Shown here: one piece after another, positions 1 through 9,071 of the stretch
How positions within the stretch are numbered: position 1 is the first letter of the stretch
Layout of the letters: every line of letters starts with the position of its first letter
DNA from: Candidatus Poribacteria bacterium
GTDB taxonomy: Bacteria > Poribacteria > WGA-4E > WGA-3G
Assembly (NCBI GenBank): GCA_022824265.1
Contig: JAJEAG010000005.1
Coordinates: 21,966-85,965, forward strand
Length of the DNA: 64,000 nucleotides
Direction of reading: 5' to 3'
Position numbers and translations under genes: made by a program
Notes under the pieces: generated by a model
Told to the model about the DNA's origin: nothing
The model's input: only the letters and a program-made list of their open reading frames with translations
Database searches by the model: none

Positions 1-661
1 TGTAAAGAACACCAATACCTTTTGGGGCATATATTTTATGTCCAGAAAGTGCTAACAGATTTACACCGAGTTCCTGCACATTAACATCTAACTTACCAAT
101 TGACTGGACTGCATCGGTATGTACTGGGATTTCATGTTCCTGTGCAACCTGACAGATTTCTTCAATAGGTTGGATTGTGCCATTCTCGTTATTGACATGC
201 ATAATAGTGATCAGAATGGTCGTATCACGAATAGCGGAACGGAGTTGGTCAATTTGTATACGTCCATATCGGTTTACGGGTAGATATGTTACTTCAAAAC
301 CACGTTGTTCCAAATATTGACATGTATGCAAAACAGCGTGATGTTCAACCGATGAGGTGATGATATGGTTACCTTCTCCACGGCTTTTTTGCAGTTCGGT
401 TAATCCTTTGATGGCATGGTTATCTGCCTCGGTACCACTACCTGTGAACACGATTTCACTTGAACTTTTTGCACCAATCAGTTCAGCGACTTGTTCGCGT
501 GCAGTATCTATAGCATTTCTTGCTTCTCTACCATAAGCATGGATACTGGAGCCATTGCCGTATGCTTCAGTAAGATAAGGCATCATTGCCTCTCTCACTT
601 CAGGACGGAGTGGGGTTGTAGCATTGTAATCAAGGTAGATTCTTTGCATGTCTTTACTCAT
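1..661 (-). CDS. cysteine desulfurase (NifS/IscS-like), 3' end cut by window edge
   Basis: This is a PLP-dependent cysteine desulfurase that removes sulfur from cysteine for Fe-S cluster or thio-cofactor assembly. It is absent from the ORF track because it runs off the window. Translating the minus strand from ATG 661 (MSKDMQRIYLDYNATTPL) or ATG 649 gives the family N-terminus YLDYNATTPLRPEV. It is followed by GSGTEADNHAI, SSVEHHAVL, the cofactor-binding stretch HTDAVQSIGKLDV, and SGHKIYAPKGIG, whose lysine is the PLP Schiff-base residue. About 220 residues are visible of roughly 390 expected, so the active-site cysteine loop lies outside. The class (IscS, NifS or SufS) cannot be settled from this part. 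The next gene on the same strand begins 40 bases upstream. Confidence 0.93.
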   Translation of the reverse strand, partial: MSKDMQRIYLDYNATTPLRPEVREAMMPYLTEAYGNGSSIHAYGREARNAIDTAREQVAELIGAKSSSEIVFTGSGTEADNHAIKGLTELQKSRGEGNHIITSSVEHHAVLHTCQYLEQRGFEVTYLPVNRYGRIQIDQLRSAIRDTTILITIMHVNNENGTIQPIEEICQVAQEHEIPVHTDAVQSIGKLDVNVQELGVNLLALSGHKIYAPKGIGVLY

Positions 662-700
662 CTCAATATCTGTTTTTTGATCTAACTTCAGGACAAGGTC

Positions 701-2053
701 TCAATCGTAAGTGCGGTAATTTAGTATGGAGATCTGATTTTGTACAATCTTAACATTAGGGAGAGTCTTACTACCACTCACTCGTCCGTTTGCATTTAGG
801 AATGATAGTTTTAGGTTATGATTTCCTTCAGGTAATGGTGTGCGCACAATAAAAATACGATTCGGTAACGTTTGCCAAGAGCGGGTATCTGCACTTTCTG
901 TGAGTATTCCGGCAAGATTCACAAGTGCCCCAGCAATTTTATTTTCCTTTCTTGCTTTTCTGAAGATCAAGTATTTCCCAAGGGCACGTACTAACGTTCG
1001 GATGAGTATTACAGTTCGTTCTGCTTCAAGTGTTTCAATCGCCATTACCTCTACGTCTGCAATTAGTTGACCTTGAGTCGTTATTTCTCCTGCAGTAACT
1101 TCTATTCCAGATAATCGTGGACGATTAGACTTGATAGTTGGCATTGCTACGTGTAGCAGATATTCTAATTCAATATCTTCTACGACCATTCCTTCACGTT
1201 TTCTCAGCGTTCGAGCAAAATTGATATTGTCTTTATTGTCGTCCTCACCAAATCTATCAACCTTTAGAATTGGAAATGTTAATGTCTGTTCTTTCTTACG
1301 TGGAACAAAACCTGTTTCATAAAACAGGATCAGTTCACCAGAGTCATTGGAATGGCTTGGTGGATTTCCATATTGCCTTCGGTATCGTTCATATTCATCG
1401 CTGAATCCGAGATAATTTGATACGCGCACTAAAGAATGTCCTACATCCTTAGGCATTGCTATCCCTGTTTTTTGTGATGCTTTCTGATAGTTATCTGCAG
1501 CTTGTTTGTATGAGATAAAGGCATCATTCATTTCTCCTGCTGCCTCAAATACTATTCCACAAAAATGAGAAAGAAATCCTGTGCCGAAGAAATCGTATTG
1601 TTCGTCCTCACCTTTGAAATATTGAATTAAGTTGGTTGCACGACGACATTCAACTTGTGCTCCGTCTAAATTACCTGCATAGATATAATTCAATGCACTA
1701 TAATAGTGACTCAATAATCTTTCATAATGAGTCCCTGCATACGGACGTAGGTTATCAGTAGTTATGAGCGATAGTGCTTCTTTTGAAACGCTTTTTGTAT
1801 ATCTTTCTTCAGCAATGCTTTCTGCATTTTCAAATGCTTTACTACTATCAGTAAATAGGTTAGCGTAATGTCCAGTCATTCCTAATTCGTATAGATGCGG
1901 AATATCCGGATTTTTGGGTGAATGCTTCTTAAGGTAATTATAGGCATCTTCTGACTTACCAGTAGACATGCCCATTTCGACCTGTTCAAACTTATATCCG
2001 CCACAACCAACTATCAGACATGAAATAAATAAAGCACAAAGATATTTTGACAT
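701..2053 (-). CDS. COG3014-like TPR lipoprotein
   Basis: This is a predicted lipoprotein of about 450 residues. It has a short hydrophobic leader and a lipobox (LIVGC), so the mature protein would start at that cysteine. The body is helix-rich with TPR-like stretches (EDAYNYLKKHSPKNPDIPHLYELG; SHYYSALNYIYAGNLDGAQVECRRA is a second one), then a beta-rich C-terminal half. This resembles COG3014, whose genes often neighbour lpoB, and an LpoB-like gene lies just upstream here. The track start is a TTG at 2074. ATG 2053 (MSKYLCALF) gives a proper signal peptide and is preferred. Its exact function is unknown. A role in envelope or peptidoglycan synthesis is inferred from its neighbour. Confidence 0.75.
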   Translation of the reverse strand: MSKYLCALFISCLIVGCGGYKFEQVEMGMSTGKSEDAYNYLKKHSPKNPDIPHLYELGMTGHYANLFTDSSKAFENAESIAEERYTKSVSKEALSLITTDNLRPYAGTHYERLLSHYYSALNYIYAGNLDGAQVECRRATNLIQYFKGEDEQYDFFGTGFLSHFCGIVFEAAGEMNDAFISYKQAADNYQKASQKTGIAMPKDVGHSLVRVSNYLGFSDEYERYRRQYGNPPSHSNDSGELILFYETGFVPRKKEQTLTFPILKVDRFGEDDNKDNINFARTLRKREGMVVEDIELEYLLHVAMPTIKSNRPRLSGIEVTAGEITTQGQLIADVEVMAIETLEAERTVILIRTLVRALGKYLIFRKARKENKIAGALVNLAGILTESADTRSWQTLPNRIFIVRTPLPEGNHNLKLSFLNANGRVSGSKTLPNVKIVQNQISILNYRTYD

Positions 2054-2080
2054 AAGATTACATACTCTAAACAATAAGAG

Positions 2081-2104
2081 TGGGCGGGAGTCAATACCCG
2101 CCCA
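2081..2104. repeat. GC-rich perfect hairpin between COG3014-like and lpoB genes
   Basis: TGGGCGGG and CCCGCCCA form an 8-bp perfect stem around the loop AGTCAATA. No T-run follows on either strand, so it is not a classic terminator. A similar GGGCGGG/CCCGTCC hairpin occurs at 21714-21733, which suggests a dispersed palindromic element. Confidence 0.7.
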
Positions 2105-2133
2105 ATAATATCTTAGATATGGATAAAATAAGA

Positions 2134-2736
2134 TTACATTTTAAATTTAGACCGACCAATGAATTTTTTAATTTTCTTTGTACCGATCCATACTTTTTCA
2201 TTATTTTCTATTTTGGTTAAAGTGAGATCTGTCTGATAAAACATGATCTGTTTACCACCTTCGCGATCCTCAATAGTGTTGATCTCACCAGTCATCATAT
2301 AATCTGCTCCGAGTTCGCGCCCCATCCGTTTTATTGTTTCAATAGATGCGTTGGCACTCTGATCAGCGCGTTCTTCACGGATTTCACCACGTTCTTCTTT
2401 ACTGGAAACAGTTCTGACTTTTCCAGAATTAATAAATGCCATTTCAATATCGGTTACAAAAGTTTGTGTTGGAATATGTTCATTACTCTTATTTCTAATA
2501 GCCCCAACAATCACAACAGGTTTACTACCAGTGTCAATACCATGGTCGTTGATCCAAGGACGGTTCAAACAATCATCAATAATCTGTTCTGCGACCATTC
2601 GTGAATCTGAGTCGTTCCAACGACCAGACAGATCAACGGTGATGTCACTATCAATTCGTGTAACCTGCTTTGTTGGTCCACATCCCATAACAGCGATGGT
2701 TCCAACGAGAAGAATGCACGACAATATTCTATACAT
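2134..2736 (-). CDS. lpoB: LpoB-like penicillin-binding protein activator lipoprotein
   Basis: This is an outer-membrane lipoprotein of the LpoB/COG3417 family. In Enterobacteria LpoB activates the peptidoglycan synthase PBP1b. Visible features are a signal peptide with lipobox VMGC, the opening VDLSGRWNDSDSRMVAEQI, the central VIVGAIRNKSNEHI and the C-terminal GADYMMTGEINTIED, all in the family order. It is about 200 residues, normal for the family. The track starts at 2811, but ATG 2736 (MYRILSC) has AGGAG eight bases upstream and puts the signal peptide at the N-terminus, so it is preferred. Pairing with a COG3014-like gene downstream supports the call. No PBP gene is visible in the window. 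Confidence 0.85.
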   Translation of the reverse strand: MYRILSCILLVGTIAVMGCGPTKQVTRIDSDITVDLSGRWNDSDSRMVAEQIIDDCLNRPWINDHGIDTGSKPVVIVGAIRNKSNEHIPTQTFVTDIEMAFINSGKVRTVSSKEERGEIREERADQSANASIETIKRMGRELGADYMMTGEINTIEDREGGKQIMFYQTDLTLTKIENNEKVWIGTKKIKKFIGRSKFKM

Positions 2737-2819
2737 TTGATTCGCTCCTATTTGTTTATAGTAGGTAAAAATACCTTGACATGTAGCAGGAGAATAATCC
2801 TGCGTCAACAAATGATATT

Positions 2820-4613
2820 TTAAAAATCTAAATCTACTTCATGTGAAATTTTTTCAACAAAACTATCAAGGTCCATCGCACCAATATCTCCTTCATCACG
2901 GCTTCGGACACTGACAGTTCGGTTTTGTTGTTCTCGTTCACCAATAATTAACATATATGGAACCCGTTGAAGACGAGCTTGGCGTATTTTCGCTCCAATT
3001 TTGTCATCACTATTATCTAATATAACACGACAATTTTTCTGCGTTAGAAGTCGTTGCACTTCTGTAGCGTAATCTACGAATTTCTGACTAATTGTCATCA
3101 CAACACATTGTACTGGAGAAAGCCATGTTGGAAATGCTCCAGCATAGTGTTCAATTAACATAGCAATGAATCTTTCAAAGCTGCCACAAATAGCACGATG
3201 AATCACCACAGGTCTCTTTTCTGATCCATCTGGTGCGATATATGTCAATTCAAACCTTTCGGGTAATTGAAAATCGAGTTGAACTGTAGCACATTGCACA
3301 TCTCTATTTAAAGAATCGCGAACCTGAAAGTCAAGTTTAGGACCGTAAAATGCCGCTTCGCCAGGTTCAACAGCATATTCAATCTTGTTGTTCTTTAGCA
3401 CAGATTCAAGTATGTCTTCAGCCTTATTCCATACCTCTAAATCTCCCATATACTTTTCTGGGTTGCGAGTACTGAAATCACATCGGAAAGGCAGATCGAA
3501 TGCTCCATAGATTTTTCCAAAAAGTTCAAGGATTCTTTCGTATTCATCTGCTATCTCGTTTTGATCCTCAGGAATAAATATGTGGGCATCATCTTGACAT
3601 AATTGACGTACACGAGATAAACCGCTCAAAGTTCCTGTTGCTTCATTGCGATGTAGCACGCCTTGGTCATGAAGACGGTATGGTAAATCACGATAACTGT
3701 GTAACGTGCTTTTGTATATCAACATGTGTGCGGGACAATTCATCGGTTTTAGCGCACTTGTCGGTTCACCTTCCTCATTTTCAATAAGAAACATATCGTC
3801 TTTAAAGTGTTCCCAATGACCAGAAGTTTGCCATAGACTACTGTCATAAATAAGGGGAGTACGCACCTCTTGGTAGCCTTCACTGAGATATAATTTTCTT
3901 ACTTTTTCAGATAAATGGTTATAGATGAATGCCCCTTTTGGTAACCAAAATACGCTACCTGGTGCTTCAGGATGCATCTGGAAGAGTTCCAATTCACGTC
4001 CTAATTTTCTATGGTCTCGCTTTGCTGCCTCTTCCCGCTGTTTGAGGTACGCTTGCAGATCATCTTTTGTTTCCCATGCGGTGCCGTATATCCGTTGCAA
4101 CTGCTCACGGTTGCTATCTCCTCGCCAATACGCTCCTGAAACACGTAGAAGCTTAAAATGTCTACATTCACGTGTTTTTTCAACGTGCGGACCCTTACAT
4201 AGATCTGTGAAATCTCCATTATGGTAGATAGAGACACCCTCGTCCGCAACGCCTTCCTCTGAAGCATTCACAGCTTGGTCAGAAATACCGTCTATTAGTT
4301 CAAGCTTAAATTTCTGGTTACGTTCAGCGAACCATTCTTGTGCCTGTTCATAAGACCATGTTTCCTGCACGAATGGCACATTGGATTTAATCATAGCCTT
4401 CATGTGCTTTTCTATCTCAGGAAAATCGTCTGGTGTAATTGGACGTGGCACTTCCATATCGTAATAGAATTCGTTCTCAATAGGGGGACCAATTGCTAAT
4501 TTGACGGTATGTTCACCATCAGGAAACAGTTGCTGAACTGCATAAGCCATGATATGTGCAGTTGAATGACGTAGTCGTTGTAGATAGTCTTCTGGTTGAT
4601 TCGGTTCGTTCAT
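2820..4613 (-). CDS. thrS: threonyl-tRNA synthetase lacking the TGS domain
   Basis: This is a class II threonyl-tRNA synthetase that charges tRNA-Thr. The protein opens directly in the editing (N2) domain, with HSTAH and, about 130 residues later, DLCKGPH, which together supply the HxxxH and CxxxH editing-site residues. The catalytic core has motif 2 (TGTLSGLSRVRQL), and the zinc ligands are visible as the cysteine of MNCPAHM, the histidine of DDAHIF and the histidine of VIHRAICG. The C-terminal anticodon-binding domain contains QCVVMTISQKFVDYA. The usual N-terminal TGS domain of about 60 residues is missing. ATG 4613 has GAGAG eight bases upstream. The track start at 4628 is a TTG without a better ribosome-binding site. 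Confidence 0.97.
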   Translation of the reverse strand: MNEPNQPEDYLQRLRHSTAHIMAYAVQQLFPDGEHTVKLAIGPPIENEFYYDMEVPRPITPDDFPEIEKHMKAMIKSNVPFVQETWSYEQAQEWFAERNQKFKLELIDGISDQAVNASEEGVADEGVSIYHNGDFTDLCKGPHVEKTRECRHFKLLRVSGAYWRGDSNREQLQRIYGTAWETKDDLQAYLKQREEAAKRDHRKLGRELELFQMHPEAPGSVFWLPKGAFIYNHLSEKVRKLYLSEGYQEVRTPLIYDSSLWQTSGHWEHFKDDMFLIENEEGEPTSALKPMNCPAHMLIYKSTLHSYRDLPYRLHDQGVLHRNEATGTLSGLSRVRQLCQDDAHIFIPEDQNEIADEYERILELFGKIYGAFDLPFRCDFSTRNPEKYMGDLEVWNKAEDILESVLKNNKIEYAVEPGEAAFYGPKLDFQVRDSLNRDVQCATVQLDFQLPERFELTYIAPDGSEKRPVVIHRAICGSFERFIAMLIEHYAGAFPTWLSPVQCVVMTISQKFVDYATEVQRLLTQKNCRVILDNSDDKIGAKIRQARLQRVPYMLIIGEREQQNRTVSVRSRDEGDIGAMDLDSFVEKISHEVDLDF

Positions 4614-5010
4614 TTGATGTGCTCTCAATTCTGTATGTATAATCTATCTATTGATTAATTCTTTGTTTAATTGCAAATAATATGAGTCAAGGATTCAGAG
4701 TTTTCAGAGTCAACACGAAAATTGAAGAATTTTGTGAAATGCTACTAATACATACCCTGATTGACATTACAGCCTATTTATGACTAATATGGTCAGGAAC
4801 GACTCTGAAAATTCGGAGATTTTATTTTATTCACTCTGATGTTTTCTTATACACATAAACGTAACGTATTTTTGTTGAGAATAGGTTACAATATTTATGT
4901 GTCTGGTCAATATAAGAATTGTGTTCCATTAGATGTTGACGCGCAGCGAATTATGTTAAGGTGACAAGTCTTCTACTTTCATATAGTTGACGTTACAACG
5001 AAATAACACC
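4614..5010. other. AT-rich intergenic region with an 11-bp spaced inverted repeat
   Basis: No gene is supported in this 397-base gap, which should contain the thrS promoter (minus strand). The only structure seen is TTTTCAGAGTC at 4701-4711 and its exact reverse complement GACTCTGAAAA at 4801-4811, 89 bases apart. The left arm is preceded by a direct partial copy (TTCAGAG). No T-box or tRNA-like fold was recognised. Confidence 0.5.
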
Positions 5011-8000
5011 TCATCGGGTTGACGCATGTAATGTAGTTTCTAATTTACGTTTGAGTATTACACCCCATTGACCCACTACCCAGAGTGAATTCCCCTCTTT
5101 TGCTCGTGTTATAACATATAGGTTGTTGTCAATATCAGTATGTTCTTGTTCCCATGTTTCACCTCCATCAGTTGAACGTATAATAGTCCCTTCATCTCCG
5201 ACAGCATATATGACATCTTCTGAAAGAGCAAGAATACTGTTTAATGTTTTGGCATTGACGGATAATTGTGGTTGCCAAGTAAAACCGCCATCCACAGTCT
5301 TTAGAATAATTCCATCTTCTCCTACAGCCCATCCTTTTCTCTTAGTGGCAAATGATACTGCAAGTAAGTCAGACAGAGTAGTAGATTCGTGATATTTCCA
5401 ATATTCACCACCGTTGATAGTTCTTTGGATTGCTCCACCTTGTCCAACTGCCCATCCAAGTGGTGCGAATTTCATATCAACACTTGTGAGTGTGTCGTTG
5501 ACTGTGGTCCGTTGTAGCGTCCATGTGGGACCTCCGTCTTTGTTGTGAATGATGTCCCCAAATCTACCAACCGCCCATCCTTCTGAAAACTTACCAAAAA
5601 CAACATCGTTCATTGAGTAGTTTCCTGGAGCCTCACCTTCATAGAATGGAGGTCTTTCAGGGGTGTCACCTGCTGTCCAAGTATTTCCATCTGTGGTATA
5701 TAGTACGGTTCCGTCACGACGCATCGTCCAACTCCATTTTGGTTCAAGACTTGCGAAGTGAATACCGATAAGGCGTTGCCGTGGTTGGATTGCCAGTTTT
5801 TCCCATGTTTTTCCGCCATCCTGTGTTTCCATTAATGTTCCATCATTATTTCCAATCCATCCAATCTTGTCATTGTAAAAAAGCACTTCACGGAAATCAT
5901 TACGATCTTGCTCACCGAGTTGACGTTCCCATGTTTCGCCGCCATCTGTGGTGCGATATATACTCCCTGCACCTCCAACTGCCCATGCATGTTGTGTATC
6001 AAGAAAGAATACATTTGCAATTCCAGAAGCCGCTCTACTTCTAAACCGTCTTCTCGGTTCACGGGGTGGAGTAGGTTGTTGTCTTGATTGATCAGTCTGT
6101 TCAACGTTAGGTGGGATTGTCCCTTCAGGCGCAAGGCTGCCTGGTTGTTGCCGTTGCTGGCTTAACTGCCGTTGCAGTACATCAAATGGGGAGAATTCAG
6201 GTGATGTAGTTGATACTTCTTGATCGTCTGATTCATCGTTTTCTGTTTCTACAGGAGTTTGTTCTACTGGTTGTTGTAACGCAACTCTACCATCACCAGT
6301 ATTTATGAAAATGGGTTTCCAATTTAATCCTTGGTCCTTCGTAATATAAACGCTACCACCACCAATACCCCAGGCATCTGTATGCGAATTGAATGTAATA
6401 TTGCGTAACCCTCGTGTGCTCTGAGATGCAGCTTGCATTTTCCATGTTTCTCCGCCATCACCTGTTAGCAAAGAGTTTCCATCCCCAAGTATTACCCAAC
6501 CATTCATTTCATCTTGAAAGTGTACTGCTATGCCTGCTTGATTAGTTTTTGTTTGTATTTTCCAGTAATTTCCACCATCTACAGTGTGTAGAATGAAACC
6601 ACCATCTCGTCGTTGTGGAGCAACTGCCCATCCTTCTAAACTATTAATAAAATGAAGGTCTGTTATGTTAGCATTTGTCGTCCCAGTTTTCTGGACTTTC
6701 CAAGTTTTTCCACCGTCGTTTGTGTGTACTATTTGTCCAATTGATGCCCCAAGCCATCCTTCATCTTTACTGATGAACTGCATCATAGTCATCCGTGGTA
6801 AGTTTTGTTGAGTTGTTCTTACCATTGGTTTCCACGATTCGCCACCGTTGTTTGTTTGAAGTAGAATACCTGATCCAAGAATAAATCCATTTTGTTTATC
6901 TATAAATTCAACTTCTCGTAAATTGGCACTAACCCCACTATGTTGAGGTAGCCATGTTTCTCCACCATCAGTTGTACGTGCAATTACTCCACCAGAACCG
7001 ACTGTCCATCCATTTGCTTCATCTATAAAATGTGTGTCTGCAAAATTTGTTCTCCAAGTTGCCTGTCGAATTATATCCCAGTGGTAGACAACCGGAACAA
7101 TAGGTGTCTCCTCTTCAGCAACTATAATTTCTGGTTCGGTAGCCACAGGTGGTAAGTTTGTCGGCAATTGAACATTATCAACTGTATATCGCATTGCGAT
7201 TCCACCTTTACCTACAGCGACCACTCCATCAGGTGAAAGAGCTAATCCGTAAAGATCGTTCTCTGTACCGCTTTTTTGAAGTTCCCATTTTTTACCGCTG
7301 TTTATAGTGGTTAACATGACTCCGTCATCACCGACAATTAAACCGTGCTGTGTATCTGAAAAATAGAGTTTATTTAGGTTTTTTTGTGTCCCGCTGTGTT
7401 GGACATTCCAATCTTTACCACCATTTTTTGTGTGTAGTATTTCACCAAATTGACCAACAATCCATCCGTTGTTTTCATCAACGAAGTATACAGCATATAG
7501 TTCATTAAAAGTATCTGTATCTTGTTTATTCCAAGTCAGACCCCCATCTTCGGTTGCAAGGCATACACCGGGCCAACCGATTGTCCATCCTCTTTTTTCA
7601 TCAAGGAAAAACACGCCTTTTAACATAATTGCATGAAAATCACCGATAGGAATTTGTGGAAGCCAAGTATTTCCACCATTTATTGTGTGCATTATTGTGC
7701 CGACATCTCCAACAATCCATCCGACTTTTTCATTGACAAAATGCACAGCCCGAAGTGTAAATTGTGAAGAACCACGTTGTGGTTCCCATTTTGTACCTCC
7801 ATCTGTAGTATGGATAATAAGTCCACGATCACCAACTGCCCAACCGTGTTTATCGGTTGCAAAGTAGATATTCCAAATTCCATCCCAGATTTCTGAATCC
7901 AATTCTGTCCATGTTTCTCCACCATCATTGGTTGTCACCATCGTTCCACCCTTACCCACAGCAATAGCACGGTTAGCATCTGTAAACTGTACATTCTGTA

Positions 8001-9048
8001 GGTCATTTGCTGTTGTACCGCTAACCATCTCCCAGGTCTTACCTGCGTCCTTGGTGTGCATAATGGTGCCTGACCAACCGATTGCCCATGCCTCATTTCG
8101 TGTGGTGAACTGGACACCAGTCAAATTATTTTCTATACCGCTCTCCATCAATTGCCAGTTATCGCCACCGTCTTCTGTGCGTGTAATGAATCCTATATCT
8201 GACACAGCAATACCGAAATTTCTATCTGCAAAATGGATAGAGTTAATAGTCTCTCGGACGTGTCCATTGATCAGTGGAATACGACTATCCTGTTTCTCCC
8301 AATTTACACCCGCTGATGTGGTATGGAAAATCGATCCATCACTCCCAGCAATCCACCCTACATTATCACTGATGAAAAACACATGTTTGTTGTCATTAAT
8401 TAATCGGTCACGTTCACCTTCAAAGCGGTTGCTCTGTTCTTGCCATGATTCACCACCGTTTGTGGTATGAAAAATTCTATCATAGGTGCCAACCGTCCAT
8501 CCTCTGTAATTATCAGCGAAGTAGACACCGTTTAGTGGGAATTCACTTACATGTTGATATCGATTCCATGATCTCCCACCATTTTTTGTGTAAAGGACAT
8601 CAGAATCTTCACCAACAACCCATCCTTGTTTCCCGTTTGAAAAGAAGACATCACGTAACATCGCAGAAGAACCACTTTTTTGCAAACTCCAGAATCTACC
8701 ACCATCATCGGTTGTTGCGATAAGTCCATTATCTCCGACCGCCCATCCATCTTTTTCATTTGCAAAATAGACAGCCTTGAAATCACCAGTAGTATTTACT
8801 TCCTGCTTCTGCCATGTTTTTCCACCGTCTGGAGTATGTACAATTGTACCACCAAGTCCAACTAACCATCCTTTATTAGCGTTTACAAAGTGTAGATCGG
8901 TGAAGTTTGTTTCCCAATCGGCTTTACGTACTGCTTCCATCTTTACACAACCGTTGATAAGGATCATAACTCCAAGAATAAAGAGAGCTGTAGTTGTAAT
9001 AAGAGTTGTGTTGTTTCTTAGTGACATCTTCTGGTATTTAAATTGCAT
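5011..9048 (-). CDS. giant Ycf48/BNR-like beta-propeller lipoprotein
   Basis: This is a 1345-residue envelope lipoprotein with a hydrophobic leader ending in lipobox LINGC. The rest is built of roughly 45-residue repeats of the type GWaVGdxGtixxTxDGGxtWxxQ, as in Ycf48/HCF136 and BNR propellers. By eye there are about 14 repeats in residues 40-620, six in 660-900 and eight in 1010-1340, about 28 in total. A Pro/Glu linker near 630-650 and a Gln/Pro-rich linker near 920-1000 separate the blocks. The blocks start alike (TNFTDLHFVNANKGW against TNFADTHFIDEANGW), which points to internal duplication. Ycf48 helps assemble photosystem II, but bacterial homologues outside phototrophs have no settled role. 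Start ATG 9048 has GGAGG nine bases upstream. Confidence 0.85.
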   Translation of the reverse strand: MQFKYQKMSLRNNTTLITTTALFILGVMILINGCVKMEAVRKADWETNFTDLHFVNANKGWLVGLGGTIVHTPDGGKTWQKQEVNTTGDFKAVYFANEKDGWAVGDNGLIATTDDGGRFWSLQKSGSSAMLRDVFFSNGKQGWVVGEDSDVLYTKNGGRSWNRYQHVSEFPLNGVYFADNYRGWTVGTYDRIFHTTNGGESWQEQSNRFEGERDRLINDNKHVFFISDNVGWIAGSDGSIFHTTSAGVNWEKQDSRIPLINGHVRETINSIHFADRNFGIAVSDIGFITRTEDGGDNWQLMESGIENNLTGVQFTTRNEAWAIGWSGTIMHTKDAGKTWEMVSGTTANDLQNVQFTDANRAIAVGKGGTMVTTNDGGETWTELDSEIWDGIWNIYFATDKHGWAVGDRGLIIHTTDGGTKWEPQRGSSQFTLRAVHFVNEKVGWIVGDVGTIMHTINGGNTWLPQIPIGDFHAIMLKGVFFLDEKRGWTIGWPGVCLATEDGGLTWNKQDTDTFNELYAVYFVDENNGWIVGQFGEILHTKNGGKDWNVQHSGTQKNLNKLYFSDTQHGLIVGDDGVMLTTINSGKKWELQKSGTENDLYGLALSPDGVVAVGKGGIAMRYTVDNVQLPTNLPPVATEPEIIVAEEETPIVPVVYHWDIIRQATWRTNFADTHFIDEANGWTVGSGGVIARTTDGGETWLPQHSGVSANLREVEFIDKQNGFILGSGILLQTNNGGESWKPMVRTTQQNLPRMTMMQFISKDEGWLGASIGQIVHTNDGGKTWKVQKTGTTNANITDLHFINSLEGWAVAPQRRDGGFILHTVDGGNYWKIQTKTNQAGIAVHFQDEMNGWVILGDGNSLLTGDGGETWKMQAASQSTRGLRNITFNSHTDAWGIGGGSVYITKDQGLNWKPIFINTGDGRVALQQPVEQTPVETENDESDDQEVSTTSPEFSPFDVLQRQLSQQRQQPGSLAPEGTIPPNVEQTDQSRQQPTPPREPRRRFRSRAASGIANVFFLDTQHAWAVGGAGSIYRTTDGGETWERQLGEQDRNDFREVLFYNDKIGWIGNNDGTLMETQDGGKTWEKLAIQPRQRLIGIHFASLEPKWSWTMRRDGTVLYTTDGNTWTAGDTPERPPFYEGEAPGNYSMNDVVFGKFSEGWAVGRFGDIIHNKDGGPTWTLQRTTVNDTLTSVDMKFAPLGWAVGQGGAIQRTINGGEYWKYHESTTLSDLLAVSFATKRKGWAVGEDGIILKTVDGGFTWQPQLSVNAKTLNSILALSEDVIYAVGDEGTIIRSTDGGETWEQEHTDIDNNLYVITRAKEGNSLWVVGQWGVILKRKLETTLHASTR

Positions 9049-9071
9049 TCTGATCTACCTCCGCTTGTATA

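Noticed and set aside
7928-8470. Plus-strand 180-aa ORF
   Set aside because: It is a shadow of the giant repeat lipoprotein gene on the opposite strand, with no recognisable family.
5011-9048. CRISPR or tandem DNA repeat array
   Set aside because: The repetition is at protein level within one long frame, with diverged DNA and no constant repeat-spacer pattern.
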